A stretch of DNA of 64,000 bases from Mycobacterium parmense (GCF_010730575.1 NZ_AP022614.1:2232001-2296000); one strand, 5' to 3'; positions 46,748 to 58,115 are shown, numbered from the stretch's first letter. Program-made: numbers and translations. Notes: generated by a model not told the origin, from the letters alone.

Positions 46748-48270
46748 CGCCGGCGAAATGGTGGAGGGCGTTGCTGCTGGCCGCGGTCGCGGCGTGCGCG
46801 GCGTGCGGAATCGTCTACGAGCTCGCGCTGCTGACGCTGTCGGCGAGCCTGGACGGTGGCGGGATCGTCGCCACCTCGCTGATCGTCGCGGGCTACATCG
46901 CCGCGCTCGGCGCCGGCGCGGTGCTGGTCAAGCCGCTGCTGGCGCATGCGGCGATCACGTTCGTCGCCGTCGAGGCGCTGCTGGGCATCGTCGGCGGCCT
47001 GTCGACGGCGGCGCTCTACGTGGTGTTCGCCTTCGTCGACGGGTCGACCTGGGTGCTGGCGGTGAGCACGGCGCTGATCGGCGGCCTGGTCGGCGCCGAG
47101 GTGCCGCTGTTGATGACGCTGCTGCAGCGGGGCCGCACCGCCGGGCCCACCGACGCGGGCCGCACGTTGGCCGACCTCAACGCCGCCGACTACCTCGGCG
47201 CGCTGCTGGGCGGGCTCGTGTGGCCGTTCCTGCTGCTGCCGCAGCTGGGGATGATCCGCGGCGCGGCGGCCACCGGCATCATCAACCTGGCGGCGGCCGC
47301 CGTCGTGTCGGTCTTCCTGCTGCGGCGCACCGTGTCGGCGCGGCAGCTGGCGACGACGCTGTGCGCGCTGGCAATGGCGCTCGGGCTGCTGGCCACGCTG
47401 CTGGCGGGCTCGGCGGACATCGAGACGACCAGCCGCCAGCGGCTCTACGCCGACCCGATCATCGCCTACCGGCACACGCCGTACCAGGAGATCGTGGTGA
47501 CGCGCCGCGGCGGAGACACCCGCCTGTACCTCGACGGGGGCCTGCAGTTCTCCACCCGCGACGAGTACCGCTACACCGAGAGCCTCGTCTACCCAGCGCT
47601 CGGGAACGGCGCGCGCTCGGTGCTGATCCTGGGCGGCGGCGACGGGCTGGCCGCCCGCGAGCTGCTGCGCCAGCCGGGCATCGAGAAGATCGTGCAGGTC
47701 GAACTCGACCCCGCGGTCGTCGAATTGGCGCGCAGCACCCTGCGCGACGCCAACGCCGGCGCCCTGGACAACCCCCGCGTGCAGGTCGTGATCGACGACG
47801 CGATGGGCTGGCTGCGCCGCCCCGGCGTGCCCCGTTTCGACGCGGTCATCGTCGACCTCCCCGACCCGGACACCCCCGTCCTGGGCCGGCTGTACTCGAC
47901 GGAGTTCTACGCGCTCGCCGAGCACGCGCTGTCCCCGGGCGGGCTGATGGTCGTGCAGGCGGGCAGCCCGTTCTCGACGCCGGTCGCGTTCTGGCGCACG
48001 GTGTCGACGATCCGCTCGGCCGGGTACGCCGTCACGCCCTACCACGTGCACGTGCCCACCTTCGGGGACTGGGGTTTCGCGCTGGCCCGGCGCGCGAGCA
48101 CCGCACCCATTCCGCGGATGCCGGCCGACGCTCCCCCGCTGCGCTTCCTGAACGCGTCGGTGCTGGGCGCGGCGACGGTGTTCTCCGAGGACGTCGGTCC
48201 ACGCGCGGTGGAGCCGTCGACGCTGGACAATCCGCGCATCGTCGGCGACATGCGCCGGGGGTACGACTAG
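46744..48270 (+). CDS. speE: Membrane-embedded spermidine synthase-like protein
   Basis: 508 residues. The N-terminal 210 residues form six or seven membrane helices, and the C-terminal 280 residues form an aminopropyltransferase/methyltransferase-like domain. Motifs include the SAM-type loop [15 protein letters not shown], the acidic [12 protein letters not shown], and DDAMGWL with DLPDPDTP near the active site. Soluble spermidine synthases use decarboxylated SAM; the role of the membrane form is unsettled. It is the last gene of the Rv2597-Rv2601-like operon. Confidence 0.88.
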   Translation: MTPAKWWRALLLAAVAACAACGIVYELALLTLSASLDGGGIVATSLIVAGYIAALGAGAVLVKPLLAHAAITFVAVEALLGIVGGLSTAALYVVFAFVDGSTWVLAVSTALIGGLVGAEVPLLMTLLQRGRTAGPTDAGRTLADLNAADYLGALLGGLVWPFLLLPQLGMIRGAAATGIINLAAAAVVSVFLLRRTVSARQLATTLCALAMALGLLATLLAGSADIETTSRQRLYADPIIAYRHTPYQEIVVTRRGGDTRLYLDGGLQFSTRDEYRYTESLVYPALGNGARSVLILGGGDGLAARELLRQPGIEKIVQVELDPAVVELARSTLRDANAGALDNPRVQVVIDDAMGWLRRPGVPRFDAVIVDLPDPDTPVLGRLYSTEFYALAEHALSPGGLMVVQAGSPFSTPVAFWRTVSTIRSAGYAVTPYHVHVPTFGDWGFALARRASTAPIPRMPADAPPLRFLNASVLGAATVFSEDVGPRAVEPSTLDNPRIVGDMRRGYD

Positions 48271-48310
48271 AGCAATGGCGTCGACCCGCGGGACCCGGCG
48301 CCCGCGCCGG

Positions 48311-49066
48311 CTACTCCTCGTCGAGCGCGGCGAGCACCTCGTCGGAGAGGTCGACGTTGGTGTAGACGTTCTGCACGTCGTCGCTGTCCTCCAGCGCGTC
48401 GACGAGCTTGAACACCTTGCGCGCGCCCTCGACGTCGACCGGCACGCTGACCGACGGCTGGAAGCTCGCCTCGGCCGAGTCGTAGTCGATGCCGGCTTCC
48501 TGCAGCGCGGTGCGGACCGCGACCAGGTCGGTGGGCTCGGACACGATCTCGAAGCTGTCGCCGAGATCGGTGACGTCCTCGGCGCCGGCGTCCAGCACCG
48601 CGGTCAGGATGTCGTCCTCGGTCAGCCCGTTCTTCTCCAGCGTGACCGTGCCCTTGCGGGAGAACAGGTAGGACACCGAACCGGGGTCGGCCATGGTGCC
48701 GCCGTTGCGCGTCATCGCCACCCGCACCTCGCTGGCGGCGCGGTTGCGGTTGTCGGTCAGGCACTCGATCAGCACGGCCACGCCGTTGGGCGCGTAGCCC
48801 TCGTACATGATCGTCTGCCAGTCGGCGCCGCCGGCCTCCTCGCCGGCGCCGCGCTTACGCGCGCGTTCGATGTTGTCGTTGGGCACCGACGTCTTCTTCG
48901 CCTTCTGGATGGCGTCGTAGAGCGTCGGGTTGCCCGCGGGGTCACCGCCGCCGGTCCGGGCGGCGACCTCGATGTTCTTGATGAGCCGGGCAAACTCCTT
49001 GCCGCGGCGCGCATCCTTGACGGCCTTCTGGTGTTTCGTGGTGGCCCACTTGGAATGGCCGCTCAT
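48311..49066 (-). CDS. YebC/PmpR-family protein
   Basis: 251 residues with the family start [20 protein letters not shown] and the acidic C-terminal domain. YebC proteins were long annotated as transcriptional regulators; recent work links some members to ribosome function at proline stretches. Which of these applies here is not known. In M. tuberculosis (Rv2603c) it follows pdxT. The 147-base gap between them may hold its own promoter. Confidence 0.92.
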   Translation of the reverse strand: MSGHSKWATTKHQKAVKDARRGKEFARLIKNIEVAARTGGGDPAGNPTLYDAIQKAKKTSVPNDNIERARKRGAGEEAGGADWQTIMYEGYAPNGVAVLIECLTDNRNRAASEVRVAMTRNGGTMADPGSVSYLFSRKGTVTLEKNGLTEDDILTAVLDAGAEDVTDLGDSFEIVSEPTDLVAVRTALQEAGIDYDSAEASFQPSVSVPVDVEGARKVFKLVDALEDSDDVQNVYTNVDLSDEVLAALDEE

Positions 49067-49213
49067 CGCTGGTGGTACCTCTTCTGTTGCCTGAAAGTTC
49101 GCCAGACGATTCTACGTGGACGGTGAGGCGCTTCGGCCGGGCCCGCTGCGGACCATGTGCCGTCGTGCCCGCCTCACAGCGACAGCACGCCACACGCTTG
49201 GGCGGCTGAGGTT

Positions 49214-49810
49214 TCAGCCGCGCCCGTTGACCATGTCGACGAAGAGCTGGTGGACGCGGCGGTCGCCCGTCATCTCCGGGTGGAAGGCCGTCGCCAGCAC
49301 GCGGCCCTGGCGTACGGCGACGCCATGGCCCGCGGCGCTCGCCAGCACCTCCACCCCGTCGCCCGCCCGTTCGACCCAGGGCGCGCGAATGAACACCGCG
49401 CGCACCGGAGTGTCCAGGCCCGCGAACGCGACGTCCCCTTCGAACGAGTCGACCTGGCGGCCAAAGGCGTTGCGGCGCACCGTCATATCGATCCCACCCA
49501 AGGGCAGTGCCGCGCGCCCGTTCACGCCCGCGTCGAGGATCTCGCCGGCCAGCAGGATCATCCCCGCGCACGCGCCGTAGGCCGGCATGCCGTCGGCCAG
49601 CCGCGCCCGCAGCGGCTCGAGCAGATCGAGCTCGAGCAGCAGGTGGCTGATGGTCGTGGACTCCCCGCCGGGGATCACCAGCGCGTCGACGGCCTCGAGC
49701 TCGCTGCGGCGGCGCACCGTCACCGGTTCGGCGCCGGCTTCGCGCAGCGCCGCCAGGTGCTCGCGGGTGTCGCCCTGCAGCGCCAGCACCCCGATGCGCG
49801 GGCCGCTCAC
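49214..49810 (-). CDS. pdxT: Pyridoxal 5'-phosphate synthase glutaminase subunit
   Basis: 198 residues. Catalytic triad: Cys in [11 protein letters not shown], and His and Glu in FHPEMTGD. The oxyanion region is PGGESTTI. It releases ammonia from glutamine for PdxS. The GTG start overlaps the stop of the thioesterase gene (GTGA). A longer in-frame reading exists but runs antisense-like through the thioesterase gene without conservation. Confidence 0.94.
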   Translation of the reverse strand: MSGPRIGVLALQGDTREHLAALREAGAEPVTVRRRSELEAVDALVIPGGESTTISHLLLELDLLEPLRARLADGMPAYGACAGMILLAGEILDAGVNGRAALPLGGIDMTVRRNAFGRQVDSFEGDVAFAGLDTPVRAVFIRAPWVERAGDGVEVLASAAGHGVAVRQGRVLATAFHPEMTGDRRVHQLFVDMVNGRG

Positions 49811-50643
49811 TTCGGGTGCCCGCGCTTGTAGCGGGTCAGCCCCTCCTGCATCACCGCGGCGACCATCTCGCCGGTCTGAGTGAAGATCTTGCCCTGGCAC
49901 AGTGCGCGGCCGCCGCTGGCCGACGGCGAGGACTGGTCGTAGAGCAGCCACTCGTCGGCGCGGAACGGCCGCATGAACCACATCGCGTGGTCCAGCGAGG
50001 CCACCTGCAGGTGCTCGCGCACGTCGAGGTGGGTGACCTGCGCCGATCCCAGCAAGGTGAGGTCGCTCATGTAGGCCAGCGCGCAGATGTGCAGCACCGG
50101 GTCATCGGGCAGCGGGTCGCGGTGGCGGAACCACACCTGCTGCTGTGCGGCCTTGCCCGGCGAGAGCTGCAGCAGCTCGCGCGGAACGATGCGGATGTCC
50201 CACTCCTCGAACTGCTTGAACCCGGCGTCGTCGAAGACCTTGATGGAGTCCAGCCCGGGCAGGCCGTCGGGCGGGGCCGCGGCCGGCATCGCGTCCTGGT
50301 GGTTGATGCCTTCCTGGTCGACGTGGAAGGAGGCACCCATGCTGAAGATGATTTCGCCGTGCTGGATGGCGTTGACCCGCCGGGTCGCGAACGAACCACC
50401 GTCCCGCGAGCGCTCGACGATGAAAACCGTGGGCGCCAACGCGTCTCCGGGTCGCAGGAAGTAGCCGTGCAGCGAGTGGACCTGATACTGCGGGTCGACG
50501 GTGCGCACCGCCGAGACCAGCGACTGGCCCGCCACGTGGCCGCCGAAAGTGCGCTGCAGGAAACCCGATTCGGGGCTGAACACGCTCCCGCGGTAGATGT
50601 TGACCTCGAGTTGTTCGAGGTCGAGGATCTTCTCGATCGACAC
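49807..50643 (-). CDS. tesB: Acyl-CoA thioesterase II (TesB family)
   Basis: 278 residues with a double hot-dog fold: the first half has [20 protein letters not shown] and [13 protein letters not shown], and the second half has [20 protein letters not shown] and [10 protein letters not shown]. It hydrolyses acyl-CoA to fatty acid and CoA. It lies between pdxS and pdxT in one transcript, an arrangement shared with M. tuberculosis (Rv2605c) without obvious functional link. Confidence 0.93.
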   Translation of the reverse strand: MSIEKILDLEQLEVNIYRGSVFSPESGFLQRTFGGHVAGQSLVSAVRTVDPQYQVHSLHGYFLRPGDALAPTVFIVERSRDGGSFATRRVNAIQHGEIIFSMGASFHVDQEGINHQDAMPAAAPPDGLPGLDSIKVFDDAGFKQFEEWDIRIVPRELLQLSPGKAAQQQVWFRHRDPLPDDPVLHICALAYMSDLTLLGSAQVTHLDVREHLQVASLDHAMWFMRPFRADEWLLYDQSSPSASGGRALCQGKIFTQTGEMVAAVMQEGLTRYKRGHPK

Positions 50644-50652
50644 GGGCTGTTT

Positions 50653-51561
50653 TTACCAGCCGCGTTGGGCCAGGCGGTGCGGCTCCGGGACCTGCTCGAC
50701 ATTGATGCCCACCATCGCCTCCCCCAGGCCGCGCGACACCTTGGCCAGCACGTCGGGGTCGTCGTAGAAGGTGGTGGCCTTGACGATCGCCGCGGCGCGC
50801 TGCGCGGGGTCACCGGACTTGAAGATGCCCGAGCCGACGAACACGCCCTCAGCGCCCAGCTGCATCATCATCGCGGCGTCGGCCGGGGTCGCGATCCCGC
50901 CGGCGGTGAACAGCGTCACCGGCAGCTTGCCCGCCCGGGCCACCTCGACGACGAGGTCGTAGGGCGCCTGCAATTCCTTTGCGGCGACGAACAATTCGTC
51001 TTCCGACAGCGAGGTCAGCCTGCGGATCTCGCCGGCGATGGCGCGCATGTGCGTGGTGGCGTTGGAGACGTCGCCGGTGCCGGCCTCGCCTTTGGACCGG
51101 ATCATGGCCGCGCCCTCGTTGATGCGGCGCAGCGCCTCACCGAGGTTGGTCGCCCCGCACACGAACGGCACGGTGAATTTCCACTTGTCGATGTGATGCG
51201 TGTAGTCCGCCGGGGTGAGCACCTCGGACTCGTCGACGTAGTCGACGCCGAGGCTCTGCAGGATCTGGGCCTCGACGAAATGCCCGATGCGCGCCTTGGC
51301 CATCACCGGAATGGTGACGGCGGAGATGATGCCCTCGATCATGTCGGGGTCGCTCATCCGCGACACCCCGCCCTGGGCGCGGATGTCGGCGGGCACCCGC
51401 TCGAGCGCCATCACCGCGACCGCGCCGGCGCCCTCGGCGATGCGGGCCTGCTCCGGGGTGACGACGTCCATGATGACGCCGCCCTTGAGCATCTCGGCCA
51501 TGCCGCGCTTGACGCGGGCGGTGCCGGTCCGGCCGCTGCCGTTCGATGCGGCGGTAGTCAC
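50653..51561 (-). CDS. pdxS: Pyridoxal 5'-phosphate synthase lyase subunit
   Basis: 302 residues, a TIM barrel with the highly conserved start [31 protein letters not shown], and the phosphate-binding [15 protein letters not shown]. It makes PLP from ribose 5-phosphate, glyceraldehyde 3-phosphate and the ammonia from PdxT. First gene of the pdxS-tesB-pdxT transcript. M. tuberculosis also has pdxH nearby, which is absent from this window. Confidence 0.96.
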   Translation of the reverse strand: MTTAASNGSGRTGTARVKRGMAEMLKGGVIMDVVTPEQARIAEGAGAVAVMALERVPADIRAQGGVSRMSDPDMIEGIISAVTIPVMAKARIGHFVEAQILQSLGVDYVDESEVLTPADYTHHIDKWKFTVPFVCGATNLGEALRRINEGAAMIRSKGEAGTGDVSNATTHMRAIAGEIRRLTSLSEDELFVAAKELQAPYDLVVEVARAGKLPVTLFTAGGIATPADAAMMMQLGAEGVFVGSGIFKSGDPAQRAAAIVKATTFYDDPDVLAKVSRGLGEAMVGINVEQVPEPHRLAQRGW

Positions 51562-51698
51562 TTCTGGTCTCCTTCACCGGTTGATTCGGGCACCAGTCTA
51601 GTGAAGGCAGACAAATCGATTTGCCAAGCTTCTTCCACCCACTCCGGCCTGCGGGACATCTGCGCAACGCGCCGGGGGCGATTCGGCCCCCCGCGTCC

Positions 51699-52721
51699 TC
51701 ACCGGATCGACTGCAAGTGTCCGGGAACCCTGCCGGCGGCCACCGCCGCCGCCTCGGTGAGCAGTTCGGGCAGCTGGATCGGATACACCGTCTGCCCGGC
51801 GTCGACGAGCCGCGCGATGTCGGCGGCATCACACCAGCGGTGGCCGTGAATGTAGCGGCGCTCCAGCTCGGTGCGTCCCGCGCAGGATGGTTCGAAGCGG
51901 CGGGTGCGATGGACGAAGAAGAATTCCTCGCTGTCGATCAGCGAGCCGTTGAACTCGAAGGTCTCGTCGCGGCGCCAGACGGGCCCGACGAGGTCGCCCG
52001 CCGCCACGCGCAGACCGGTTTCCTCCGCCAGCTCCCGGGCGGCCGCCTCGGCCAGACGCTCGCCGTCACCCACCTGCCCGCCGACGGTGAACCACCACCT
52101 CGGCGCGTGCTCGTCGGCGGCGGGGTCCGACCCGCACAGCAGGAGAACGGCTCCGGTCTCGTCGAGGAGCACGACGCGCGACGAGGTGCGGTGGTTGAGC
52201 ACCCCGTGATCGCCGTGCGCCAGCGCGTGCGGTCGCTCGACGATCTCGAAATAGCTTGGCAGCGCAGCGGTTCCACCCAGCCGAAATGCGCGCACCAGGG
52301 GCCGCTCGGCCAGCGCCAAGGTGTCGCGGACCGCGTCGTTGTGGAACCTGCGGGCCAGCAGCACCCGCGCCTCGGCGTCGGCCAGCTCCGCGATCAGGCC
52401 GACCGGCAGCGCGGCCGGGTCGACCGCCGCCAGCGCGGCCGAAAGCTCGTTCTCCGCGGTCTCGCGCGCGCTGCGCGGCGCGCCCTCCGCGGCGTCGGCC
52501 AGCGCGGCCAGGCGCCGCCCCTCCGATGCGCCGCCGTAGGCGTCGATCGCGACGGCGCGCGCCACCACCGCGCGTCGCGCCAGGGCGCCGTCCAGCGCCT
52601 GCCAGGACAGGTCGTAGCGGACGTGCAACCGGTCCAGCCGGTTGGCCGTCCGGTAGGCCCAGGCGCCCAGCGCGGCGAGCAGGACGACCAGCACCACGGC
52701 GCCCACGATCAGCCAGGTCAT
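51699..52721 (-). CDS. Membrane-anchored Nudix hydrolase, Rv2609c-like
   Basis: 340 residues. An N-terminal membrane helix (TWLIVGAVVLVVLLAALGAW), a LemA-like helical region (about 25-150), and a C-terminal Nudix domain. The Nudix box starts GGQVGDGERLAEAAAREL and ends EETGL, with the catalytic Glu residues in place. It may hydrolyse a nucleotide-linked metabolite; the substrate is unknown. It starts at the pimA stop with a one-base overlap (TGATG), so it ends the PIM operon. Confidence 0.88.
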   Translation of the reverse strand: MTWLIVGAVVLVVLLAALGAWAYRTANRLDRLHVRYDLSWQALDGALARRAVVARAVAIDAYGGASEGRRLAALADAAEGAPRSARETAENELSAALAAVDPAALPVGLIAELADAEARVLLARRFHNDAVRDTLALAERPLVRAFRLGGTAALPSYFEIVERPHALAHGDHGVLNHRTSSRVVLLDETGAVLLLCGSDPAADEHAPRWWFTVGGQVGDGERLAEAAARELAEETGLRVAAGDLVGPVWRRDETFEFNGSLIDSEEFFFVHRTRRFEPSCAGRTELERRYIHGHRWCDAADIARLVDAGQTVYPIQLPELLTEAAAVAAGRVPGHLQSIR

Positions 52722-53845
52722 CAGCTGGCCACCTGCACCTTGGCGCCCGAGCCGGCGACGGTCTCGTAGACCCGCATGATCTGGCTGGCCACCACCGACC
52801 AGTCGTAGCGCTGGACCGTCCTGGAGCCGGCGGCGACGTAGCGCTCCCGCAGCGCCCCGTTCTCGAGCACCTCGACGAGCGCGGCGGCCAGCGCGGCGCC
52901 GTCACCCACCGGCACCAGGCGCCCGGTTTCGCCGCCGAGCAGCACGCGGCGGAACGCGTCGAGGTCGCTGGCCACCACCGGGGTGCCGGCCGCCATCGCC
53001 TCGACCAGGACGATGCCGAAGCTCTCGCCCCCGACGTTGGGCGCGCAGTAGACGTCGGCGCTGCGCATCGCCGACGCCTTGTGCGCGTCGTCGACCTGGC
53101 CCAGGAAGCGGAGGTGGCCCACCAACGCGCCGGCCCGCGCGCGCAACTCGTCCTCGTCGCCGCGCCCGACGACCAGCAGTTGCACGTCAGCGAAGTGACG
53201 GACCACTGTGGGCAGCGCGTCGAGCAGGACCGACATGCCCTTGCGGGGCTCGTCGTAACGCCCGAGGAACAGCACCGTCCTGCCCGGCCGCGGGTATCCC
53301 GGTAGCCGCTGCGCCGAAGCGAACGACTCGACGTCGACACCGTTGGGGATCTCCACCGCGTCGGTGCCCAGCGCCTCCATCTGCCAGCGCCGCGCCAGGT
53401 CGGACACCGCGATGCGGCCCACGATCTTCTCGTGCATCGGCCGCAGGATGCCCTGAAAGACGCTGAGCGTCAACGACTTCGTGGTCGACGTGTGAAACGT
53501 GGCCACAATCGGGCCCTCGGCGATGTTGAGGGCCAGCATCGACAGACTCGGCGCGTTGGGCTCGTGCAGGTGCAGCACATCGAAACCGCCGTCGGCGAGC
53601 CACTTCTTGACCTTGCGGTGCGTCGCCGGACCGAACCGCAACCGGGCCACCGACCCGTTGTAGGGAATCGGGACGGCTTTGCCGGCGGAGACGACGTAGT
53701 CGGGCAGCGCGGCTTCCGGTGACGACGGCGCGAGCACGCTGACCTCGTGGCCGCGGGCGTGCATCACCCCGGCCAGTTGCAGAACGTGGGACTGCACGCC
53801 GCCGGGCACGTCGAACGAGTAGGGACACACCATCCCGATGCGCAT
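52721..53845 (-). CDS. pimA: Phosphatidylinositol alpha-mannosyltransferase
   Basis: 374 residues, GT-B fold, family GT4. The N-terminal GMVCPYSFDVPGGVQSHVLQ carries the acceptor loop, and the C-terminal half has the nucleotide-sugar motif VGGESFGIVLVEAMAAGTPV with the family EX7E glutamates. It adds the first mannose to phosphatidylinositol on the inner membrane face using GDP-mannose. The ATG at 53845 overlaps the patA stop by one base; the longer frame upstream runs through patA and is not used. Confidence 0.95.
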   Translation of the reverse strand: MRIGMVCPYSFDVPGGVQSHVLQLAGVMHARGHEVSVLAPSSPEAALPDYVVSAGKAVPIPYNGSVARLRFGPATHRKVKKWLADGGFDVLHLHEPNAPSLSMLALNIAEGPIVATFHTSTTKSLTLSVFQGILRPMHEKIVGRIAVSDLARRWQMEALGTDAVEIPNGVDVESFASAQRLPGYPRPGRTVLFLGRYDEPRKGMSVLLDALPTVVRHFADVQLLVVGRGDEDELRARAGALVGHLRFLGQVDDAHKASAMRSADVYCAPNVGGESFGIVLVEAMAAGTPVVASDLDAFRRVLLGGETGRLVPVGDGAALAAALVEVLENGALRERYVAAGSRTVQRYDWSVVASQIMRVYETVAGSGAKVQVAS

Positions 53846-54765
53846 CAGGTTCCCTTCAGCCGGGCCTGCTTGGTGTCGGACAGGTCGGCCAGCCACTGCG
53901 GCTGCAGCATGTGCCAGTCCTCGGGGTGCCCCGCGATGTCTTTGGCGAACTGGTCGGCCAGGACCTGGGTGATGGCGGCGACGTCGCCGCCGGTGGTGTC
54001 CAGGGCCGGATGTATCGACGCGACCCAGCCCTCACCCTCGAACCAGGAGCCGACGGGCAGCAACGCCGCCCCGGTCTCGATCGCCAGCTTCGCCGGGCCG
54101 GCCGGCATGCGGGTGGGCTCACCGAAGAAGTCGACCTGGACCCCGCTGCGGGTCAGGTCGCGCTCGGCCATCAGGCACACCACCCGGTTGTCCCGCAGCC
54201 GGTCACAGAGCACCTCGAAGGGGGGCCGCTCGCCGCCGGACAGCGGCAGCACCTCGAATCCGAGGCTTTCGCGGTAGGCGATGAAACGCCGGTACAGCGA
54301 CTCGGGCTTGAGGCGTTCCGCGACGGTGGTGAAGGTGCCGCGCGAATGCGCCAACCAGACGCCGGCCATGTCCCAGTTGCCGCTGTGCGGCAGCGCGAGC
54401 ACGGCTCCACGACCGGATTGCAGCGCGGCGTCGAGGTGGTCCTGCCCCAGGACTGAGTCCGCCAGCTGGCGTGCCAGCGCGGGCAGATCCATCGTCGGGA
54501 GGCGGAACGCCTCGCGCCAGTAGCGGCCGTAGGACGCCAGCGAGGCGCGCATCAGCGCGTCGGGCACCTCGGCCGGGGCCACGCCGATGACGCGGGCCAG
54601 GTTCTTGCGCAGCTGATCGGGTCCGCCGTTACGGGCCGCGTACCGCGCCCCGGCGGCGAATGTGGCGCGGGCGGCGGCATCCGGCATCGCTCGCACCGCC
54701 AGCCAACCGCCGGCGTAGGCCCAGTCCGTCGCGGCGCCCGTCACCAGGTGCATGCCGGGGATCAC
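53845..54765 (-). CDS. patA: PIM acyltransferase (PatA, Rv2611c type)
   Basis: 306 residues of the LPLAT/HtrB family. The catalytic HxxxxD motif is HSGNWD within LALPHSGNWDMAG, and the acceptor region has VCLMAERDLTRSGV and FGEPTRMPAG. It acylates the mannose of PIM1/PIM2 with palmitoyl-CoA. The GTG at 54765 overlaps the pgsA stop. The N-terminal region lacks a classical membrane helix, as in the known enzyme. Confidence 0.93.
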   Translation of the reverse strand: MIPGMHLVTGAATDWAYAGGWLAVRAMPDAAARATFAAGARYAARNGGPDQLRKNLARVIGVAPAEVPDALMRASLASYGRYWREAFRLPTMDLPALARQLADSVLGQDHLDAALQSGRGAVLALPHSGNWDMAGVWLAHSRGTFTTVAERLKPESLYRRFIAYRESLGFEVLPLSGGERPPFEVLCDRLRDNRVVCLMAERDLTRSGVQVDFFGEPTRMPAGPAKLAIETGAALLPVGSWFEGEGWVASIHPALDTTGGDVAAITQVLADQFAKDIAGHPEDWHMLQPQWLADLSDTKQARLKGT

Positions 54766-55409
54766 GTGTCGCCTGTTCTCGCAATGGGCTCCGTCGCGCC
54801 GGGCGACGTCCGCACGGTATGCAGCCGCTGCGCGCAGGTCACGACGCTGAGCACGGCCAGCAGCCACATCGCCACCGGCAGGGCCGGCGGCCAGGCGACG
54901 AACGGGAAGTCCGACACGCCGGCCCCGCCCAGCACGATGATCAACCGCTCCGGCCGTTCGATGATGCCGGCGTCTCCGCGCAACCCGCTGGCCTCGGCCC
55001 GGGCCTTGATGTAGGAGATCACCTGCGAGGTCACCAGGCAGATCAGGGTCGCGACCGCCAATAGTTTGTCGTGCATGCCGAACGCCACCCACCACAGCAG
55101 CCCGGCGAACACCGCGCCGTCGCTGATCCGGTCGCAGGCGGCGTCCAGCACCGCACCGAACCGCGTCCCGCCGCCCCGTTCCCGCGCCATCGCCCCGTCG
55201 AGCATGTCGAACACGACGAAGAACCAGACCACGCACGCGCCGGCGAACAGCTTGCCCATCGGGAAGAGCGTCAGCGACCCCGCCACGCAGGCGGTGGTGC
55301 CCACGACGGTGACGACGTCCGGGGTCAGGCCGATCCGCAGGGCCGCCCTGGCGGCCGGCGCGGTCACCCGCACGAACGCCGCCCGGGACAGGAACGGCGC
55401 CTTACTCAT
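54762..55409 (-). CDS. pgsA: CDP-alcohol phosphatidyltransferase (phosphatidylinositol phosphate synthase)
   Basis: 215 residues with about six membrane helices. The CDP-alcohol phosphotransferase signature is complete: DGAMAR at the start, G eight residues on, and the two Asp residues in VLDAACDR. It joins CDP-diacylglycerol and inositol phosphate at the start of PIM and LAM synthesis. The stop overlaps the patA start. The upstream HIT gene ends seven bases before it. Confidence 0.94.
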   Translation of the reverse strand: MSKAPFLSRAAFVRVTAPAARAALRIGLTPDVVTVVGTTACVAGSLTLFPMGKLFAGACVVWFFVVFDMLDGAMARERGGGTRFGAVLDAACDRISDGAVFAGLLWWVAFGMHDKLLAVATLICLVTSQVISYIKARAEASGLRGDAGIIERPERLIIVLGGAGVSDFPFVAWPPALPVAMWLLAVLSVVTCAQRLHTVRTSPGATEPIARTGDT

Positions 55410-55416
55410 TGGTGGC

Positions 55417-55998
55417 TCATGGGCGCTGAGCCCACTCGGCGGCCAGCAGCCGGCGGGTCTCCCGCAGCAACTGCGGAATCACCTTGGACCCCCCGATGAT
55501 GGTGATGAAGTTCGCGTCGCCGCCCCAGCGCGGGACGACGTGCACATGCAGGTGCTCCGCCAGCGAGCCACCCGCCGACGTGCCGAGGTTCAGGCCGACG
55601 TTGAAACCGTGCGGACGCGACACGTTCTTGATGACGCGAATCGCCTTCTGGATGAACGACATCAACTCCGCGCTCTCCGCGTCGGTGAGGTCTTCCAGTT
55701 CCGAGACCCGCCGGTAGGGCACCACCATCAGATGCCCCGGGTTGTACGGGTAGAGGTTGAGCACGGCGTACACCAGCTCGCCGCGCGCCACCACCAGGCC
55801 CTCCTCGTCGGACAGCCGGGGAATGTCGGTGAACGGCTGCTCCGACTTGGCCGAGGAGTTGGCGGCGTCCCGCTTCATCGGCGCCTCGGCCAGGTAGGTC
55901 ATCCGGTACGGAGTCCACAGCCGCTGCAGGTGGTCCTCCTCGCCGACGCCGGTGTCGAGGATGGCGTCGTCGCCGTTGGCGCGTTCGCGGTCGCTCAC
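55417..55998 (-). CDS. HIT-family diadenosine tetraphosphate phosphorylase-like protein, Rv2613c-like
   Basis: 193 residues. The histidine triad is HLHVHVVPR near residue 145, and the nucleotide-binding [16 protein letters not shown] lies upstream. The M. tuberculosis orthologue has been described as an AP4A phosphorylase, so breakdown of dinucleoside polyphosphates is expected. Its GTG-type start overlaps the thrS stop by four bases. It links thrS to the pgsA-patA-pimA genes in one operon. Confidence 0.92.
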   Translation of the reverse strand: MSDRERANGDDAILDTGVGEEDHLQRLWTPYRMTYLAEAPMKRDAANSSAKSEQPFTDIPRLSDEEGLVVARGELVYAVLNLYPYNPGHLMVVPYRRVSELEDLTDAESAELMSFIQKAIRVIKNVSRPHGFNVGLNLGTSAGGSLAEHLHVHVVPRWGGDANFITIIGGSKVIPQLLRETRRLLAAEWAQRP

Positions 55999-58115
55999 TG
56001 ACCGGCCACCTTCACCAGTTCGGCTGTGGGAGCAGCGTTCTCACGATCAGCGATCCACGCCACGATGACGTCGACCGCGGCGTCGCGGGGCACGCCGTTG
56101 ATCTGGGTGCGGTCACCGAAGCGGAAGCTCACCGCGCCGGCCTCCACGTCGCGGTCACCGGCCAGCAGCATGAACGGCACCCGCTGGCTGGTGTGCTGGA
56201 CGATCTTCTTGGCCATCCGGTCGTCGCTGGCATCGACCTCGACCCGTACACCGCGCGACTTCAGTTGTGCCGCAACTTCTTTCAGGTAAGCCACGTGCTC
56301 GTCGGCCACCGGGATGCCGACCACCTGCACGGGCGCCAGCCACGCCGGGAACGCCCCGGCGTAATGCTCGGTGAGGATGCCGAAGAACCGCTCGATCGAC
56401 CCGAACAGCGCGCGGTGGATCATCACCGGGCGCCGGCGGGTCCCGTCCGGGGCGGTGTACTCGAGGTTGAAGCGCTCCGGGAAGTTGAAGTCCACCTGGA
56501 TGGTCGACATCTGCCAGCTGCGGCCCAGCGCGTCGCGGGCCTGCACCGAGATCTTCGGGCCGTAGAAGGCCGCGCCGCCGGGATCGGGAACCAGCTGCAG
56601 GCCCGATTCCTGCGCGACGTTGGCCAGCGCGGCGGTGGCCTCCTCCCAGATCTCGTCGGAGCCGACGAACTTCTCCTCGTCCTTGGTCGACAACTCGAGG
56701 TAGAAGTCCTCGAGCCCGTAGTCCCCGAGCAGCTCGAGCACGAAACGCAGCAGCGACGCCAGCTCACCGTGCAGCTGTTCGCGGGTGCAGAAGATGTGCG
56801 AGTCGTCCATGGTGAACCCGCGGGCCCGGGTCAGCCCGTGCACCACGCCGGACTTCTCGTAGCGGTACACCGTGCCGAATTCGAAGAGCCGCAACGGAAG
56901 TTCCCGGTACGAGCGGCCCCGCGAGGCAAATATCAGCGTGTGCATCGGGCAGTTCATCGGCTTGAGGTAGTAGTCCTGCCCGGGCTTGCGCACGTTCCCG
57001 TCGTCGTCGTACTCGGCGTCGAGATGCATCGGAGGGAACATGCCGTCGGCGTACCAGTCCAGGTGCCCCGAGGTGTGGAACAGCTGCGCCTTGGTGATGT
57101 GCGGAGTGTTGACGAATTCGTAGCCGGCGTCGATGTGCCTGCGCCGCGAGTACTCCTCCAGCTCCCGGCGCACGATGCCGCCCTTGGGGTGGAAAACCGC
57201 CAGGCCGGAACCGATCTCGTCGGGGAAGCTGAACAGGTCGAGCTCGGCGCCCAGCCTGCGGTGGTCGCGGCGCTGCGCCTCGGCGACCAGCTCGAGGTGC
57301 CGGTCGAGCGCCTCCTGCGATTCCCATGCGGTGCCGTAGATGCGTTGCAGGCTGGCGTTTTTCTGGTCCCCCCGCCAGTAGGCGGCCGAGCTTCGGGTCA
57401 GCTTGAACGCCGGGATGTGCTTGGTCGTCGGGATGTGCGGCCCCCGGCACAGGTCGCCCCAAACCCGTTCCCGCGTGCGGGGATTGAGGTTGTCGTAGGC
57501 GGTGAGCTCGTCGCCGCCCACCTCCATGATCTCGTCCATCTTGTCCTGGGCCACGGACTTGTCGTCGACGAGTTCAAGCTTGTACGGCTCGTCGGCCAAC
57601 TCGGCGCGCGCGGCGTCCTTGGACTCGTAGATACGCCGGTCGAACAGCTGCCCGTCCTTGACGATCTGACGCATCCGCTTTTCCAGCTTGTCCAGGTCTT
57701 CGGGGGTGAACGGCTCGGCGACGTCGAAGTCGTAGTAGAAGCCGTCGGTGATGGGCGGCCCGATGCCCAATTTGGCGTGCGGGAACAGGTCTTGGACGGC
57801 CTGGGCCAGCACGTGCGCGGTCGAGTGCCGGATGACGCTGCGACCCTCGTCGGTGTTGGCCGCCACCGGGATCACCTCGGCGTCCGCGTCGGGCGCCCAG
57901 CTCAGGTCGCGCAGCTTGCCTTCCGCGTCGCGCACCACCACGATCGCGTCGGGCGTGCCCCGCCGCGGCAACCCCGCCGCGCCGACCGCGGCGGCCGCGG
58001 TGGTGCCGGCAGGGACCCGGATCAGGGCTGCCTGCGGCGAACGCAAGCCCGGCGCAGCCGGGCGCTGCGGGTCGCCGCCATTGCCACCTGCGTCGGGGTG
58101 TGCGGGGGCGCTCAT
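55995..58115 (-). CDS. thrS: Threonine-tRNA ligase
   Basis: 706 residues. An N-terminal TGS domain, the editing/second additional domain with [10 protein letters not shown] (zinc-like HxxxH pattern), class II catalytic core ([20 protein letters not shown]) with the zinc residues of the active site, and a C-terminal anticodon-binding domain ([16 protein letters not shown]). I chose the ATG at 58115 ([10 protein letters not shown]) because it matches the known mycobacterial start; an in-frame start 15 codons upstream is possible. No T-box leader is seen. Confidence 0.96.
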   Translation of the reverse strand: MSAPAHPDAGGNGGDPQRPAAPGLRSPQAALIRVPAGTTAAAAVGAAGLPRRGTPDAIVVVRDAEGKLRDLSWAPDADAEVIPVAANTDEGRSVIRHSTAHVLAQAVQDLFPHAKLGIGPPITDGFYYDFDVAEPFTPEDLDKLEKRMRQIVKDGQLFDRRIYESKDAARAELADEPYKLELVDDKSVAQDKMDEIMEVGGDELTAYDNLNPRTRERVWGDLCRGPHIPTTKHIPAFKLTRSSAAYWRGDQKNASLQRIYGTAWESQEALDRHLELVAEAQRRDHRRLGAELDLFSFPDEIGSGLAVFHPKGGIVRRELEEYSRRRHIDAGYEFVNTPHITKAQLFHTSGHLDWYADGMFPPMHLDAEYDDDGNVRKPGQDYYLKPMNCPMHTLIFASRGRSYRELPLRLFEFGTVYRYEKSGVVHGLTRARGFTMDDSHIFCTREQLHGELASLLRFVLELLGDYGLEDFYLELSTKDEEKFVGSDEIWEEATAALANVAQESGLQLVPDPGGAAFYGPKISVQARDALGRSWQMSTIQVDFNFPERFNLEYTAPDGTRRRPVMIHRALFGSIERFFGILTEHYAGAFPAWLAPVQVVGIPVADEHVAYLKEVAAQLKSRGVRVEVDASDDRMAKKIVQHTSQRVPFMLLAGDRDVEAGAVSFRFGDRTQINGVPRDAAVDVIVAWIADRENAAPTAELVKVAGQ

